Source: RGIG5299 sp045588575 (GTDB lineage: Bacteria > Bacillota > Clostridia > Oscillospirales > RGIG5299). Taken from it: DNA of 64,000 bases. The stretch covers positions 1-64,000 of the forward strand of contig JAZNEJ010000006.1 in assembly GCA_045588575.1 (NCBI GenBank). The letters run 5' to 3'. Shown here piece after piece: positions 17,183 through 26,946 of the stretch (positions within the stretch are counted from its first letter, which is position 1; each line of letters opens with the position of its first letter). Made by a program: the position numbers and the translations under genes. The notes beneath the pieces were generated by a model. The model saw only the letters and a program-made list of their open reading frames with translations. It was not told where the DNA came from and did no database searches.

Positions 17183-18601
17183 ATGGCTACAGATTACGGC
17201 AGATGGATATTAAATAGTACATATTACAGTGCCAGACAGCGTGATTCGCGTTTGTCACAGGAACGATATGCAGCAGATAGAGCGGTCAACAATGCACGTC
17301 AGCAACTTCAAAATGTTGACCGTGAGATTGCTGCGCAAATTTCACGTAGCCAACAAGAGTTTGATAGACGTTTGAATGCTGAACGTCAAAGAATTCAGGC
17401 TCAAGTGAATGAAATGACCGATGAGTTGCAGAATGAAATCAACTCACAACGAGCTCATTTTGAGAGAGAAACTCGTCGCATACGTGAAGATGTCGAACTT
17501 GTAGAGGAACATGTAGCCGAAACCCAAGATCGCATAAATGACTTAGCGGAAGAATATGAACGAGAATTACAATCCATTATTTCTCGCATCGATGATCAAA
17601 AAGAAAGAGCGATTGCCTATCACACACAGTTAAGCGGGATATTAGAATGCATACAAGGATTGCATCCTGATAAATTAGCTCCCGATGAAGTTGGGGTTAT
17701 TGCAGATAGTTTGACATTTGCAAGCGCTGACATTGAATCTGGCGATTTTGAAGCGGCAATGGGAATTGTCCAAAGTAAGATTCCGGATGCTCTGCAGTTA
17801 AGATCAAGATTGGAATTGTTGAATGACGAATACTCGCGTTTGGTTATTCAAATTCACGAATTGGCGGGAAGCATTGAAGAGCGAATCCAATTACTTTCCA
17901 ATCCGGACCAAAATATTGTTGAGATTCAGAATTATCCCATACCGTATGACGGTAGACATTCGTTTTGGTCGAGTGGTGTGTTCGACGAGATAGTGAACTC
18001 ATTTCATAGTTACTGTGATATAGTGCGCGATGAGTATGAGCCTAATATGGACTTGGATAATCTCAGAGCAGTTTTGCCCGAGATGAGAAAAACAGAAGAG
18101 CAGCTGAACTCTTGCGTTTCTCTTGCTCACGGAGAGTTTTATGAGTCCCTAAGTACACAGCAGTTGGCAAGCAGAATTCATACAGTGCTTACTGAAAGAG
18201 ATTCCTGGTATTTAGTTTCTTCAGGATTTGCACAGGACGATGTTCGCAAGCCATACACGATAACATATGAGGATGGCGCAGGTCATACAGCAAGCGTAGT
18301 TGTTTTTCAAAATAGAGAAGCATTACGTCGTAATAGAGATGGATCAACATTATACGGAGAAACGCAGTTTCGCTTAAGTGTCTTCGGAAACGGCGATGGA
18401 ACAAAAGCGGACTTTGATATTGTTAGAGAAGGAATTCTCGCAAGATTGGCACAGGACAACATACATATCAGTAACGATAACGCGCAGAAAATCCCTTTAC
18501 AAGTCCCAACATCTTTTATTGAGGTTGCGGTAGAAGCAGGGGAAAAACTTAGAAATACCCGTATTCAGACAGAACGTCAAAGAATGGGACTAAAGCAGTA
18601 A
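17183..18601 (+). CDS. Coiled-coil protein B (paralogue of the previous gene)
   Basis: This 472-residue protein has about 150 residues of Arg/Glu/Gln-rich coiled coil and then the domain shared with its neighbour: HSFWSSGVFDEI (about 256), a QLASRIHTVL helix, and KPYTITYEDGAGHTASVVV (about 355). Coiled-coil registers differ but the order is the same, so the two arose by duplication and probably form a heteromer. The start is ATG 17183 with a weak GGTGGTG site. The stop lies 9 bases before the Hsp70-like gene. Confidence 0.6.
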   Translation: MATDYGRWILNSTYYSARQRDSRLSQERYAADRAVNNARQQLQNVDREIAAQISRSQQEFDRRLNAERQRIQAQVNEMTDELQNEINSQRAHFERETRRIREDVELVEEHVAETQDRINDLAEEYERELQSIISRIDDQKERAIAYHTQLSGILECIQGLHPDKLAPDEVGVIADSLTFASADIESGDFEAAMGIVQSKIPDALQLRSRLELLNDEYSRLVIQIHELAGSIEERIQLLSNPDQNIVEIQNYPIPYDGRHSFWSSGVFDEIVNSFHSYCDIVRDEYEPNMDLDNLRAVLPEMRKTEEQLNSCVSLAHGEFYESLSTQQLASRIHTVLTERDSWYLVSSGFAQDDVRKPYTITYEDGAGHTASVVVFQNREALRRNRDGSTLYGETQFRLSVFGNGDGTKADFDIVREGILARLAQDNIHISNDNAQKIPLQVPTSFIEVAVEAGEKLRNTRIQTERQRMGLKQ

Positions 18602-18610
18602 GGAGAATCG

Positions 18611-20380
18611 ATGATGGCAAATAATATTGGATTGGATTTTGGAACAACCTATTCGGTGGTATCGCACTTAAAAAACATTAAGCGGGACAGTAGCGGAGAA
18701 ATTACAGATTACGAACTCGAGGCTTTCTCTAATGCTGCGAGCAAATCACCTTATCAGGATTCCATCGTTGTCAGGGACGACAAAGGAAATCTTCTTTTTG
18801 GCGCAGATGCAAGAGGAAAGGCAGGATGGAAGAATTACAATACATATAAAGGATTTAAGATGCTCTTACCAGAGGATGCCCAAGGAGCTTTTGTCAAAGA
18901 ACATGGGTATACAGATGAGGACACACCTTACAATATTACTTTGGCATATCTCAACAATATGCTTAAGAATTACTGTAATGGAATGGGTGTGTCTTCGATT
19001 GACAAACTCGTTATAGGTGCTCCTGCAATTTGGTTGGAAGAGAAAACTACAATTGAGGGAAAATCAATTTTAAAAGAGATTATATCTAAACTTCCTAAGG
19101 TTAATGTGAAGGAAATAAAGGTTGTTCGTGAACCTGACGCAGCATGCGCTTACTTTATAGAAAATTACAGAAAGAAAAAAAACAAAAAGTATCAAGGAAA
19201 TATTTTTGTGGTTGACTACGGCGGAGGAACGCTTGATATTGCTTTGTGCGATGTTACCGCAAATGGTGAATATAGTTCAATTAAACCGATAGAAAGCTGG
19301 GGTGCCGGGGAAAACAGTGATGAGTTTGTTGGCAAAGCAGGCCTAGCATTTTTGGAACTTGTGACAAAAATATTGTTCAGAAAAAAGGGAATGACAGATG
19401 AGGAAATCGTTGGTCATCGGAAGTTCAATAAGTGGATGCATGAAGTCGAGAATGTTTTAATTAATAAAACTGCCGAGATCGATGAAACATTCAGTTGCTT
19501 TACCGATTCGGAACGTCGTGATTGGATAGAAACAGACGATGATTCTATGGTTGTCGGAGAATTTGAATACGCCGAAGACGAGATAATGAGTGTTACTTAT
19601 GCAGCGTTATATCAGGCGTATGACGAACTCATCTTCCCTGCATTAGAAGCAAAGTTAAAGGAAGCAACGACTTTCATGGATAAAAATGGTATTGACTACA
19701 GTGCCAAGAATGGCGAAAGATTTAAAATTGCTTTAGTCGGTGGATTCTGTAATTTTTCGCTTGTCCAAGAACAGGTTAAAAATGCATTCGATTTCGTGAG
19801 AAGTGGAGATAGACGCTTTGAAGATATAATTAATGATAGAAGAGAATGCGAGAAAGCAATTTCTTATGGAGCGGCATTAATTGCGAATAATGTAATTGAA
19901 TGTAAGCAAGTATCTCCGTATTACCTTGGAATTGCAAAAGGCGATGATAACGAAATGGAGGGGGAGCCTTATTATGCCATTAGAAAGGGTGATGAGGTTC
20001 TTGATGACAATCCAGTTTTTGTTAAGGACAAGAATGGCGTAGAATGGATTTTTGGTGGAAGGTCCATTCCACTTATTGCTTGGGATACGGGATCTGGTAA
20101 GCCGGAATATGGAAGACCAATTGCCAAATATAGAGACGCTTTAAAACTAAATGGTGATAAGGCCGAAATGGCTAAAACCGCATTTAGAATAGGTTTTTCT
20201 TTAGACCAATCATTGAACATTACTATTCATAAGCAAGAATTTGATAGGGATAGTATAGGAGAAGTTTATGACAAGTTATCAAAAGGAGAAAGCCTAGACG
20301 GTCTAATAGTTAAGGAAGAAAAGGTAAAATTGGATAGAGTATATGATTTGGTTGGCGGCTTCATAAGGTATAGGAGGTAA
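18611..20380 (+). CDS. Hsp70/DnaK-like protein
   Basis: This 589-residue protein has the Hsp70 actin-fold ATPase: phosphate-1 loop NIGLDFGTTYSVV (near 5-17), REPDAACAYF (about 172), phosphate-2 VVDYGGGTLDIALCDV (about 200) and the adenosine loop LVGGFC (about 376). The C-terminal 150 residues take the place of a substrate-binding domain but do not resemble that of DnaK, and the DnaK lid and EEVD-type end are absent. It is thus a divergent Hsp70, not the housekeeping chaperone. AGGAG lies 5-8 bases before the two alternative ATG codons. Its neighbours (coiled coils, AAA-protease) suggest a dedicated protein-handling machine. Confidence 0.85.
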   Translation: MMANNIGLDFGTTYSVVSHLKNIKRDSSGEITDYELEAFSNAASKSPYQDSIVVRDDKGNLLFGADARGKAGWKNYNTYKGFKMLLPEDAQGAFVKEHGYTDEDTPYNITLAYLNNMLKNYCNGMGVSSIDKLVIGAPAIWLEEKTTIEGKSILKEIISKLPKVNVKEIKVVREPDAACAYFIENYRKKKNKKYQGNIFVVDYGGGTLDIALCDVTANGEYSSIKPIESWGAGENSDEFVGKAGLAFLELVTKILFRKKGMTDEEIVGHRKFNKWMHEVENVLINKTAEIDETFSCFTDSERRDWIETDDDSMVVGEFEYAEDEIMSVTYAALYQAYDELIFPALEAKLKEATTFMDKNGIDYSAKNGERFKIALVGGFCNFSLVQEQVKNAFDFVRSGDRRFEDIINDRRECEKAISYGAALIANNVIECKQVSPYYLGIAKGDDNEMEGEPYYAIRKGDEVLDDNPVFVKDKNGVEWIFGGRSIPLIAWDTGSGKPEYGRPIAKYRDALKLNGDKAEMAKTAFRIGFSLDQSLNITIHKQEFDRDSIGEVYDKLSKGESLDGLIVKEEKVKLDRVYDLVGGFIRYRR

Positions 20381-20385
20381 TAAAA

Positions 20386-21450
20386 ATGAGTTTCAAAAAA
20401 ACACAAAACAAGTTGGATGTTTTTGATAAAAGCAAACCAGTTAGTCTAGATTTTCTTTTTGAGATGATTTCGTGTGTTATTGAAGATGCGTATATCCATA
20501 ATGAAAGAACAAGTCTTTCCAAGGCCAAAACGGGTGATATTAAAGAGTTTTGGATGGCTGCAAACAGAATTGTTGGTGATCTTGTGCCTATTCTTAAGGC
20601 GAATCAAGAGGGAATAGATTCATGGCGTCCAGGATTAAAAGATAAGTACAAAAACGGACTGGCTGAATTGTCAGATTATGAAACAAAGATTGCAGAATTG
20701 TCAGTTCAAATAGAACAAGCAGAAACAATTAACTCTCAGCTAGACGCGAGAAGCAGTGAGTTGAAAAGGAAAAATGAACATCTTTTGGAGATTGAAGAGG
20801 AATGCAAACGACTTGAAGCTGAAATAGCTGTTTTGAGTGACAGTAATTTAGAGAATTGCGCTTCAAGGAAACAAGCATTGGAAACAGAGTTGGCAGAAAA
20901 GCGAAAAAAGAATGACGAGATAATTGCACAACGTAAGATTGTTGAAGCGGAACTTGCGTCTTGTGTTAGCGAGTTTAATGCTTTAAAGAATGCGGTTTCA
21001 CAAATGAAGAAAGATATTGAAGCATTGACTGAGCAAGACAAAATTGTGCGTGGAGAATCTCATCAGTTTGAAGAAGAGATTGCTGCTCTTCAGAAAAAGC
21101 TTGCCGAATATAAGGAGTGGATGAGCCAGTTTCCCTCACAAAAGAAGGCCCTGGAAGAAAAACTTAGCGAGGAAAAGGCAAAGCACGTATCTCTCATTAA
21201 TGCATGGACAAGTACGAGATCTGACGATTATGTCAAAGAAACTTTGTTTAAGCTTCCCGGCACTGCTGATGCTTTTACAGTAGAAAGTTATCCGGATCTT
21301 GCTGTAGTCGGAACTGATATGAGCGATATTACGATGCTTGAAACATGGTTTGAACAGATACAGAATAGGATTGATGGACTTCTCAATCTTCAAGAAACGA
21401 TGGTAAGGACGGTTGTTGAACAGGCAGAGAAAATAACCTCAGATAACTAA
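20386..21450 (+). CDS. Coiled-coil protein
   Basis: This 354-residue protein has an N-terminal globular part (residues 1-95), a long coiled coil (about 95-275, many Glu/Lys/Leu heptads) and a globular end. It begins 5 bases after the Hsp70-like stop with AGGAGG, so the two are probably made together. It could be a nucleotide-exchange or substrate adaptor for the Hsp70, as GrpE is for DnaK, but no GrpE sequence signature is visible. The function is unknown. Confidence 0.55.
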   Translation: MSFKKTQNKLDVFDKSKPVSLDFLFEMISCVIEDAYIHNERTSLSKAKTGDIKEFWMAANRIVGDLVPILKANQEGIDSWRPGLKDKYKNGLAELSDYETKIAELSVQIEQAETINSQLDARSSELKRKNEHLLEIEEECKRLEAEIAVLSDSNLENCASRKQALETELAEKRKKNDEIIAQRKIVEAELASCVSEFNALKNAVSQMKKDIEALTEQDKIVRGESHQFEEEIAALQKKLAEYKEWMSQFPSQKKALEEKLSEEKAKHVSLINAWTSTRSDDYVKETLFKLPGTADAFTVESYPDLAVVGTDMSDITMLETWFEQIQNRIDGLLNLQETMVRTVVEQAEKITSDN

Positions 21451-21467
21451 GAAAGGAATTAGCGATT

Positions 21468-21974
21468 ATGGTATGTAAATGTTGCAAGCATGAAATTGAG
21501 ACTGGAATGTGTTGGTATTGTCACCACGGAAACATTGTTTCGTTTGATGAAAGCGAAGAACAGAGCGAGATCGAAAGAGGTCAAAAGAAAAAGCAACAGA
21601 TATTGGACTCTATTAAGGACATCTCTATAAATAAGTTTATATACAAGTGGAATGATGATCAGAATACGATAGAGCCTGCAGGAACAGAACGAGATGTAAT
21701 TTGCAACGGAACATCATGTTATGAAAACACTGTTTGGTCATCTTCCGAGTTTGCGCAGATTCCTGCCGTAGAAAATGGAGCAAAGGCAATCACCGTATTC
21801 TATACTTTGGATGGAGTGCCCAAAAGCGTTACTACGGAAATTAACACTATTGCGACTGAAGATTTTTGGAAAATCGGTGTCAAGATTACAGATGACCTAA
21901 GAATGGTTGTGTATCTTGGTACTGTTTCGAACAATTCATCTTCTGAGGCTTTCGATATAGATTTAATAACTTGA
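21468..21974 (+). CDS. Zinc-ribbon hypothetical protein
   Basis: This 168-residue protein has CKCC near residues 3-6 and CWYCHHG near 15-21, a zinc-ribbon-like pair, then a charged helix and a beta-rich C-terminal domain of about 110 residues with no known name. It precedes the radical SAM activase gene with almost no gap. AAGGAA precedes the ATG. Confidence 0.5.
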   Translation: MVCKCCKHEIETGMCWYCHHGNIVSFDESEEQSEIERGQKKKQQILDSIKDISINKFIYKWNDDQNTIEPAGTERDVICNGTSCYENTVWSSSEFAQIPAVENGAKAITVFYTLDGVPKSVTTEINTIATEDFWKIGVKITDDLRMVVYLGTVSNNSSSEAFDIDLIT

Positions 21975-21988
21975 TAAGGAGAACCGTT

Positions 21989-22621
21989 GTGGCTGATAAG
22001 ATACGATTGCACAATATGATATTACATACCAAAGTGCTTGGCCCCGGGATCAGGTGTGCAATATGGCTGCAAGGTTGTCAGAAAAGATGTAAGGGATGTA
22101 TGTCTCCGTCTTCCAGAGCTCTTGACGGTGGGAAGCTTGTAGATATTAAAAGTGTAGAAGACGCTATCATCCAGGCTGGCGATATTGAAGGAATAACAGT
22201 AAGCGGAGGGGAACCTTTCTTACAAGTAGATGCACTACATTCCTTATTGAAGTTTGTAAAAAACGAAACCAATCTTAGTGTCATTGTTTATTCCGGATAT
22301 ACACTATCCGAACTGAAGGCAGAAAAATCACCTTTAATTCATGAGCTACTATCAAAGTATATTGATGTGCTGATAGATGGGGAGTATGTGGATGAGCTTA
22401 ATAAGGGAAAGAGTCTGGTTGGTTCAGAGAATCAAACGGTACATTTTCTTTCGGACAGATACATCAATTGTAGAGAATTGTATGATAGTAACACACGTGA
22501 CGTAGAAATTTTTGCCACGGGAAATGAATTCCTTTTTGTTGGAATTCCTGATAAGGAAACATATCAAAAGTGGACGCATACGACTGACACTGCATTATCT
22601 GACTGGAAGAAGATAAATTAG
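21989..22621 (+). CDS. NrdG-like radical SAM activase family protein
   Basis: The start GTG at 21989 is chosen because AAGGAG lies 7 bases upstream; the in-frame TTG at 21971 has none. The 210-residue product has the radical SAM cluster Cys30-x3-Cys34-x2-Cys37 (CQKRCKGC) and SAM-binding SGGEPF (about 71). It belongs to the 4Fe-4S single-cluster activase group that includes NrdG. NrdG makes the glycyl radical of anaerobic ribonucleotide reductase, but no NrdD or other glycyl radical enzyme lies nearby. In this operon it may act on a peptide or a protein of the chaperone complex. The family is firm; the substrate is unknown. Confidence 0.8.
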   Translation: MADKIRLHNMILHTKVLGPGIRCAIWLQGCQKRCKGCMSPSSRALDGGKLVDIKSVEDAIIQAGDIEGITVSGGEPFLQVDALHSLLKFVKNETNLSVIVYSGYTLSELKAEKSPLIHELLSKYIDVLIDGEYVDELNKGKSLVGSENQTVHFLSDRYINCRELYDSNTRDVEIFATGNEFLFVGIPDKETYQKWTHTTDTALSDWKKIN

Positions 22622-22655
22622 GGGCTTGTCTATACTATTTAAGGAGAAAACTTGT

Positions 22656-23714
22656 ATGGAACAACTTGTGTTTGCTTTCGAACTTACTGCTCGGGAAACG
22701 GAACAAATTGCAGAGCAAATCCGTTTGCAAAACAAAAAAAGCGAGAAGAAATCATCCGATGATTATATACCAGCTACTTCCACTGAAAAACGAGGTTTCT
22801 TTTCTCGCTTTCGTCAAAGTGTTGATGAATTCAACTCGTGTTTCGAAAAGGGAATTGAAAAGGATACCGATAAGGCAATTGTCATTCTAAAGCAAGAAGC
22901 GGCAAAAGGACTCCCTTATGCTCAAAATAACCTTGGTGGTTGTTATTATAATGGCAGGGGAGTAGAGCGTAATTACGATGAAGCCTTTAAGCTGTTTAAA
23001 TCGGCTGCAGCTAAGGGTGAAGTTAACGCACAATATAATCTCGGCAACTGTTACGCTGAGGGACATGGAACAAAACTGGACTATTCGGAGGCAGTGAAGT
23101 GGTATAAGAAAGCTGCAGATCAGAGCGATGTTGATGCGCAATATGCTTTAGCTCAATGTTATGAGATGGGGCAGGGTGTCCCGGTAGACGATAAAAAAGC
23201 ATTTGTATGGTACAAAAAAGCTGCGGCGAAAGGTCATGTTGAAGCACAAGGATGTTTGGCCTTGTTTTATCATTATGGACGTGGCACCAATCAGGACGAA
23301 AAAGAAGCGTTTAAGTGGTACAAGAAGGCAGCTGAGCAAGGTGATATAACAGGTCAATATGGACTTGCATACTGTTACGAGGAAGGTATTGGAACTGCTC
23401 AAGATTATAAAAAAGCACTTGCGTGGTATACAAAGGCCGCTGAACAAGGATATGGTGGAGCTATGTTAGCACTAGGAAATATGTATGTTCGTGCTCAAGG
23501 AGTTGAACGAGATCTTGACGAGGCATTCATGTGGTTTATGAAGGGTGCAGAACTTGGACATTCTGGATGCCAGTATACTGTGGGTGGTTTCTACTTAAAA
23601 GGCTATTCTGTGGAAAAGAACCTTGTTGAAGCAAAAAAATGGTATGAGAAGGCAATGGAGCAGGGTGACGAACAAGCTCGTGAGATGTTGAAAAAGATAG
23701 ATCAGGAACAGTGA
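22656..23714 (+). CDS. Sel1-repeat protein
   Basis: The start ATG 22656 follows AAGGAG by 9 bases. The 352-residue product carries seven consecutive 36-residue Sel1-like repeats from about residue 95 (pattern A-x-x-x-L-G-x-x-Y-x-x-G-x-G-V, then E-A-x-x-W-Y-K-K-A-A-x-x-G). Such helical repeats bind other proteins. There is no signal peptide; the N-terminus (1-80) is charged. It probably scaffolds the complex made by this operon. A related shorter Sel1 region occurs in the TIR gene at 35751. Confidence 0.85.
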   Translation: MEQLVFAFELTARETEQIAEQIRLQNKKSEKKSSDDYIPATSTEKRGFFSRFRQSVDEFNSCFEKGIEKDTDKAIVILKQEAAKGLPYAQNNLGGCYYNGRGVERNYDEAFKLFKSAAAKGEVNAQYNLGNCYAEGHGTKLDYSEAVKWYKKAADQSDVDAQYALAQCYEMGQGVPVDDKKAFVWYKKAAAKGHVEAQGCLALFYHYGRGTNQDEKEAFKWYKKAAEQGDITGQYGLAYCYEEGIGTAQDYKKALAWYTKAAEQGYGGAMLALGNMYVRAQGVERDLDEAFMWFMKGAELGHSGCQYTVGGFYLKGYSVEKNLVEAKKWYEKAMEQGDEQAREMLKKIDQEQ

Positions 23715-23746
23715 TTAATATTTGTTCGAGAAGGGAGTGGTAATCT

Positions 23747-24775
23747 GTGGTTTTTGATGATTCAAAAAGTAGTTTCAGTTCAGTTTTTTTGCTTAATAGA
23801 ACTGAAATTGATGCTTACAATGCCATACTCTTATCGAGAATTGCTTCTGAAAAAAACAGCAACATTCAATACAGAAGTGCTCTTGAGCAGTTAACAAATG
23901 TACTTAAAGAAGTAAAAGATAAAAAAGAGGCACCGCCTGCGAATAAAAATGGTAGCTATTTGGTTTTGCCTGTTAAATCGAAAGATGAAGGGTTAATAGA
24001 AAGAAAGCCCGAGATCAATATGAATACGCACACTGAAAATATGAGGAAAGTAAAAAGTTTTGTTTGTTCTCAAATTGAAGCTCAAATTGATGTGTATGAG
24101 CAAAGTGCGTATGGATCGTTCGTGATTTCAATTTTAGACTCGCATAATCCACTCGCTCTTGCAGATGGTGCTGTTTATAAATTTTTCATCGACAATGTCA
24201 AAGAGATTACCTTGATCGCTGGACAAGAAAATACAATGGTGGAACAATCATTGCCGTGCGGAGAGCATCTTGTCAGCTTACAAGTGTGGGGATATAATAT
24301 GGAGCACTCAAAACCCCCACTTCATTCTGTAAGTGATACGGTTTTCAAGATCCAAAAGAATAGGTCAACAAAAATTGTTGCAACGCGTCCGGGATTTTTT
24401 AAGAAACAAGCTCTTGTTTTCGAGTATGATAAGAATCCTCCTGATAAGGATGACATATATGAAGCGTTGCCCAATGACTTAGTGATGGAAATAAGAGATA
24501 GAACGCCCAAAGGTCTCTTTACATACGCATATTACATGTACAAATTAAAAAAGAATTCGTTAGCGCAACTTTTTCTTGCTTGGTCATATTATTCCGGATT
24601 TGGAACTGAAAAGAATTACGAAGTATCTATGCAATACTTTAAAGATTTGGCAGATGCGGAATTGAACGAAATAACAAAAATCGCTTGCCTAGGGGTGGCC
24701 GCTAATGATTTTATTTTGAATGATTATTATGTTACCAAGCAAGGGGCAGAATATTTAGCCAGAGGAACAGTTTAG
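23747..24775 (+). CDS. Hypothetical protein
   Basis: This 342-residue protein starts at GTG 23747 after a GGGAGTGG site. Residues about 110-200 are beta-rich (a short Ig-like or lectin-like fold is possible, including EITLIAGQENTMVEQSL), and the C-terminal 90 residues contain one Sel1-like unit (LAQLFLAWSYYSGFGTEKNYEVSMQYFKDLAD split around 270-300). No family name can be given. It may be a partner of the neighbouring Sel1 protein. Confidence 0.5.
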   Translation: MVFDDSKSSFSSVFLLNRTEIDAYNAILLSRIASEKNSNIQYRSALEQLTNVLKEVKDKKEAPPANKNGSYLVLPVKSKDEGLIERKPEINMNTHTENMRKVKSFVCSQIEAQIDVYEQSAYGSFVISILDSHNPLALADGAVYKFFIDNVKEITLIAGQENTMVEQSLPCGEHLVSLQVWGYNMEHSKPPLHSVSDTVFKIQKNRSTKIVATRPGFFKKQALVFEYDKNPPDKDDIYEALPNDLVMEIRDRTPKGLFTYAYYMYKLKKNSLAQLFLAWSYYSGFGTEKNYEVSMQYFKDLADAELNEITKIACLGVAANDFILNDYYVTKQGAEYLARGTV

Positions 24776-24798
24776 AAGAAAAGGAAGGAGGTTGAAGC

Positions 24799-26919
24799 AT
24801 GAAATGTGTTAAGTGTGGAAATCCACTATATACGGAAAAAAGTGGATATCTTTACGATAAGTGTCCTCACTGTGGATACAGTTATCGAGCCATAGTTAAT
24901 GGCGATACTATAGATTCCGCCTTTTCTTTGAATAACGAAGAGCAGAGGGAAGTTACTCACGATGTTTTTTTGAGCAAAATCCATTTGATGGTTGAGGCTT
25001 CGGGTGATGCCGCTGCTGAATTCGATAAGTGTGATCCCAAGCTTGCTGAAAGAGTTATCTCTGAGATAAGAGCATTTGATGATGCTTCTGGTGTTAATCA
25101 GACATCGGCGGATAGTGAAAGGATTGCCGAGGAAAGACAAACAAACGCATCTCAAAGCAATTTAATTGATGGTGACGATGAATATGTAGACGAAGAGAAC
25201 TCCGGTGGCACTCACTGGATCAAAACCATTGCTATATTAATCGGAATAATTGGAGTTGTTGTTGGATATATATTCGCGTTTAATAATTATGAATGGGATA
25301 CCTTGCAGTGGTTTGTTGGAGTGCCCTGCGGAATTCTGTGTGCGGTTGTTCTTTCATTTTGTGTTATTGCACCGGGATTCATTAAATGGCTTTTATTGAC
25401 TGGTGCTACAGTAGGCAATTCAGTTGCACTACTATTGGCTTCTGAATCGTATGATACTGTTGGATTTTGCCTTGGTATAGGCCTAACAATTGCGTCGATG
25501 GTGTTTGCTTGTGTTTCTATATCAGACGACGAAGCTATATCTGGTGCATACTTTTCTATTGTTTCCTCAGCCAATGCGATCATGACATTATCGGTATGGG
25601 GAGGAATACTTAATGCTTCTGCCATAATTCCTTTGATGATAACTTCTTTTGTGGTTATTGGTATTGCTACCTGGGTTTATTCTGAAGTTAATTGTGAGGA
25701 TTCTCCAATTGGCCCAATAGTTATCACGGCGGTATCAACTGGCGTACTTTATTTCCTGTTCCAGTTTGTTATTTACGATAGTGCTGATACACCAATATGG
25801 GCTATTTGGACGATAGGTTCAATAATAGGTATGGCAATAGCCGTTGGAGCGCTTTTATGGGATTTTGATGATGAATGTGGTCTGCCAACAGTTGCGTCGA
25901 TTTTAGCTATGGTAGCTAATTCAATTGGATTGTATTTCTGTGGAAAGAATTATCAAATTGCAGGGCTGTGTATTGCAATTGGCATTGCGCTTGCCTTTAT
26001 TAGAATAATCTACAAAGCCCGTGAAGAAAATCAACGTGTTTGGGGAATGACTGCTACGGTCGCACTCGTGTTTGATGCGGTTATTTTAGGTCTAGCCTTA
26101 TGGCAATTGTTTACACCGAACGGGTTTATAGGATGGCTTATTGCAGTTATTTTGATGCTTCCTATTATATGTATTCCAGCAGTCTGGACATACGGAAGAG
26201 ATAGTGGACGATTTACTGTGATACTTTCATGTTTACTGCTTGGCAATTTTGTTTTGGTTAGTTTGACTCATAATGGCTATTTTGAGTTATACACCTCAAT
26301 ATTTGGAGGAATTATTGTTGCGACAATTTTTGTGTTGCAGAGAGCTTTGATAGATCAAAACAAGCTTTGTGGCGTAATCCTTTCGTTTGTTCTTGCAGTC
26401 GCAACATCTGCAGCATTCTCATTGGCACTTAATGATGAGGCAAGATGGATAACCTGGTATGGGTTTATGCTTGCGGTTGGAATTGTTGCAGTAATTGTTT
26501 CTGTGATATATGTATTGCTCGTTCGTAGTAATTCATCTAAAGTTGGCATGGTGCTCGCAGTACTTATTATAGCTATTGCACTTGGTTCATATGGCCTGTG
26601 TGCATATTTTGTTCCTCACTTTGTCCATTCGTTTGATGGAGATTTTATAATTAGCCATTATGAAGGAAAAGTTAGTGAAATTATGGGGAAAGACCATGTG
26701 ATTAACTGTTCATGTAATGAAGAAGCAGAAATGGACAATAATGTTTTAAAACTGTATAATAGTACGCGCAAGCTTCATGGATGTGAAATTTTGGAAGAGC
26801 GCACAGAGATCACGGAGCAGATGCACATTAATTATTGCAAGTGCGGAAGAGAAATTTTTTTCGAGTCGCACGAGTTTAACGAAGATAGTGCATGTGTAAT
26901 TTGTGGATACAAGGAATAA
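24799..26919 (+). CDS. Large polytopic membrane protein with N-terminal zinc ribbon
   Basis: This 706-residue protein starts with a zinc ribbon (CVKCGN at 3-8, CPHCGYSY at 21-28), then an acidic linker to about residue 135. From about 135 to 610 there are roughly 14 to 16 hydrophobic helices. The end holds three Cys pairs (CSC, CKCG, CVICGYKE near 635-705), a second zinc-binding region. Membrane topology is clear; function is unknown. The next gene has the same N-terminal zinc ribbon and also membrane helices. It might be a membrane part of the system or a sensor. AAGGAGG precedes the ATG. Confidence 0.6.
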   Translation: MKCVKCGNPLYTEKSGYLYDKCPHCGYSYRAIVNGDTIDSAFSLNNEEQREVTHDVFLSKIHLMVEASGDAAAEFDKCDPKLAERVISEIRAFDDASGVNQTSADSERIAEERQTNASQSNLIDGDDEYVDEENSGGTHWIKTIAILIGIIGVVVGYIFAFNNYEWDTLQWFVGVPCGILCAVVLSFCVIAPGFIKWLLLTGATVGNSVALLLASESYDTVGFCLGIGLTIASMVFACVSISDDEAISGAYFSIVSSANAIMTLSVWGGILNASAIIPLMITSFVVIGIATWVYSEVNCEDSPIGPIVITAVSTGVLYFLFQFVIYDSADTPIWAIWTIGSIIGMAIAVGALLWDFDDECGLPTVASILAMVANSIGLYFCGKNYQIAGLCIAIGIALAFIRIIYKAREENQRVWGMTATVALVFDAVILGLALWQLFTPNGFIGWLIAVILMLPIICIPAVWTYGRDSGRFTVILSCLLLGNFVLVSLTHNGYFELYTSIFGGIIVATIFVLQRALIDQNKLCGVILSFVLAVATSAAFSLALNDEARWITWYGFMLAVGIVAVIVSVIYVLLVRSNSSKVGMVLAVLIIAIALGSYGLCAYFVPHFVHSFDGDFIISHYEGKVSEIMGKDHVINCSCNEEAEMDNNVLKLYNSTRKLHGCEILEERTEITEQMHINYCKCGREIFFESHEFNEDSACVICGYKE

Positions 26920-26946
26920 ATTACTCTAATGAAAGGGGGGTGAACA

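Noticed and set aside
21989..22621. Housekeeping anaerobic ribonucleotide reductase activase (nrdG)
   Set aside because: There is no nrdD nearby and the operon context is unrelated, so only the family, not the gene name, is given.
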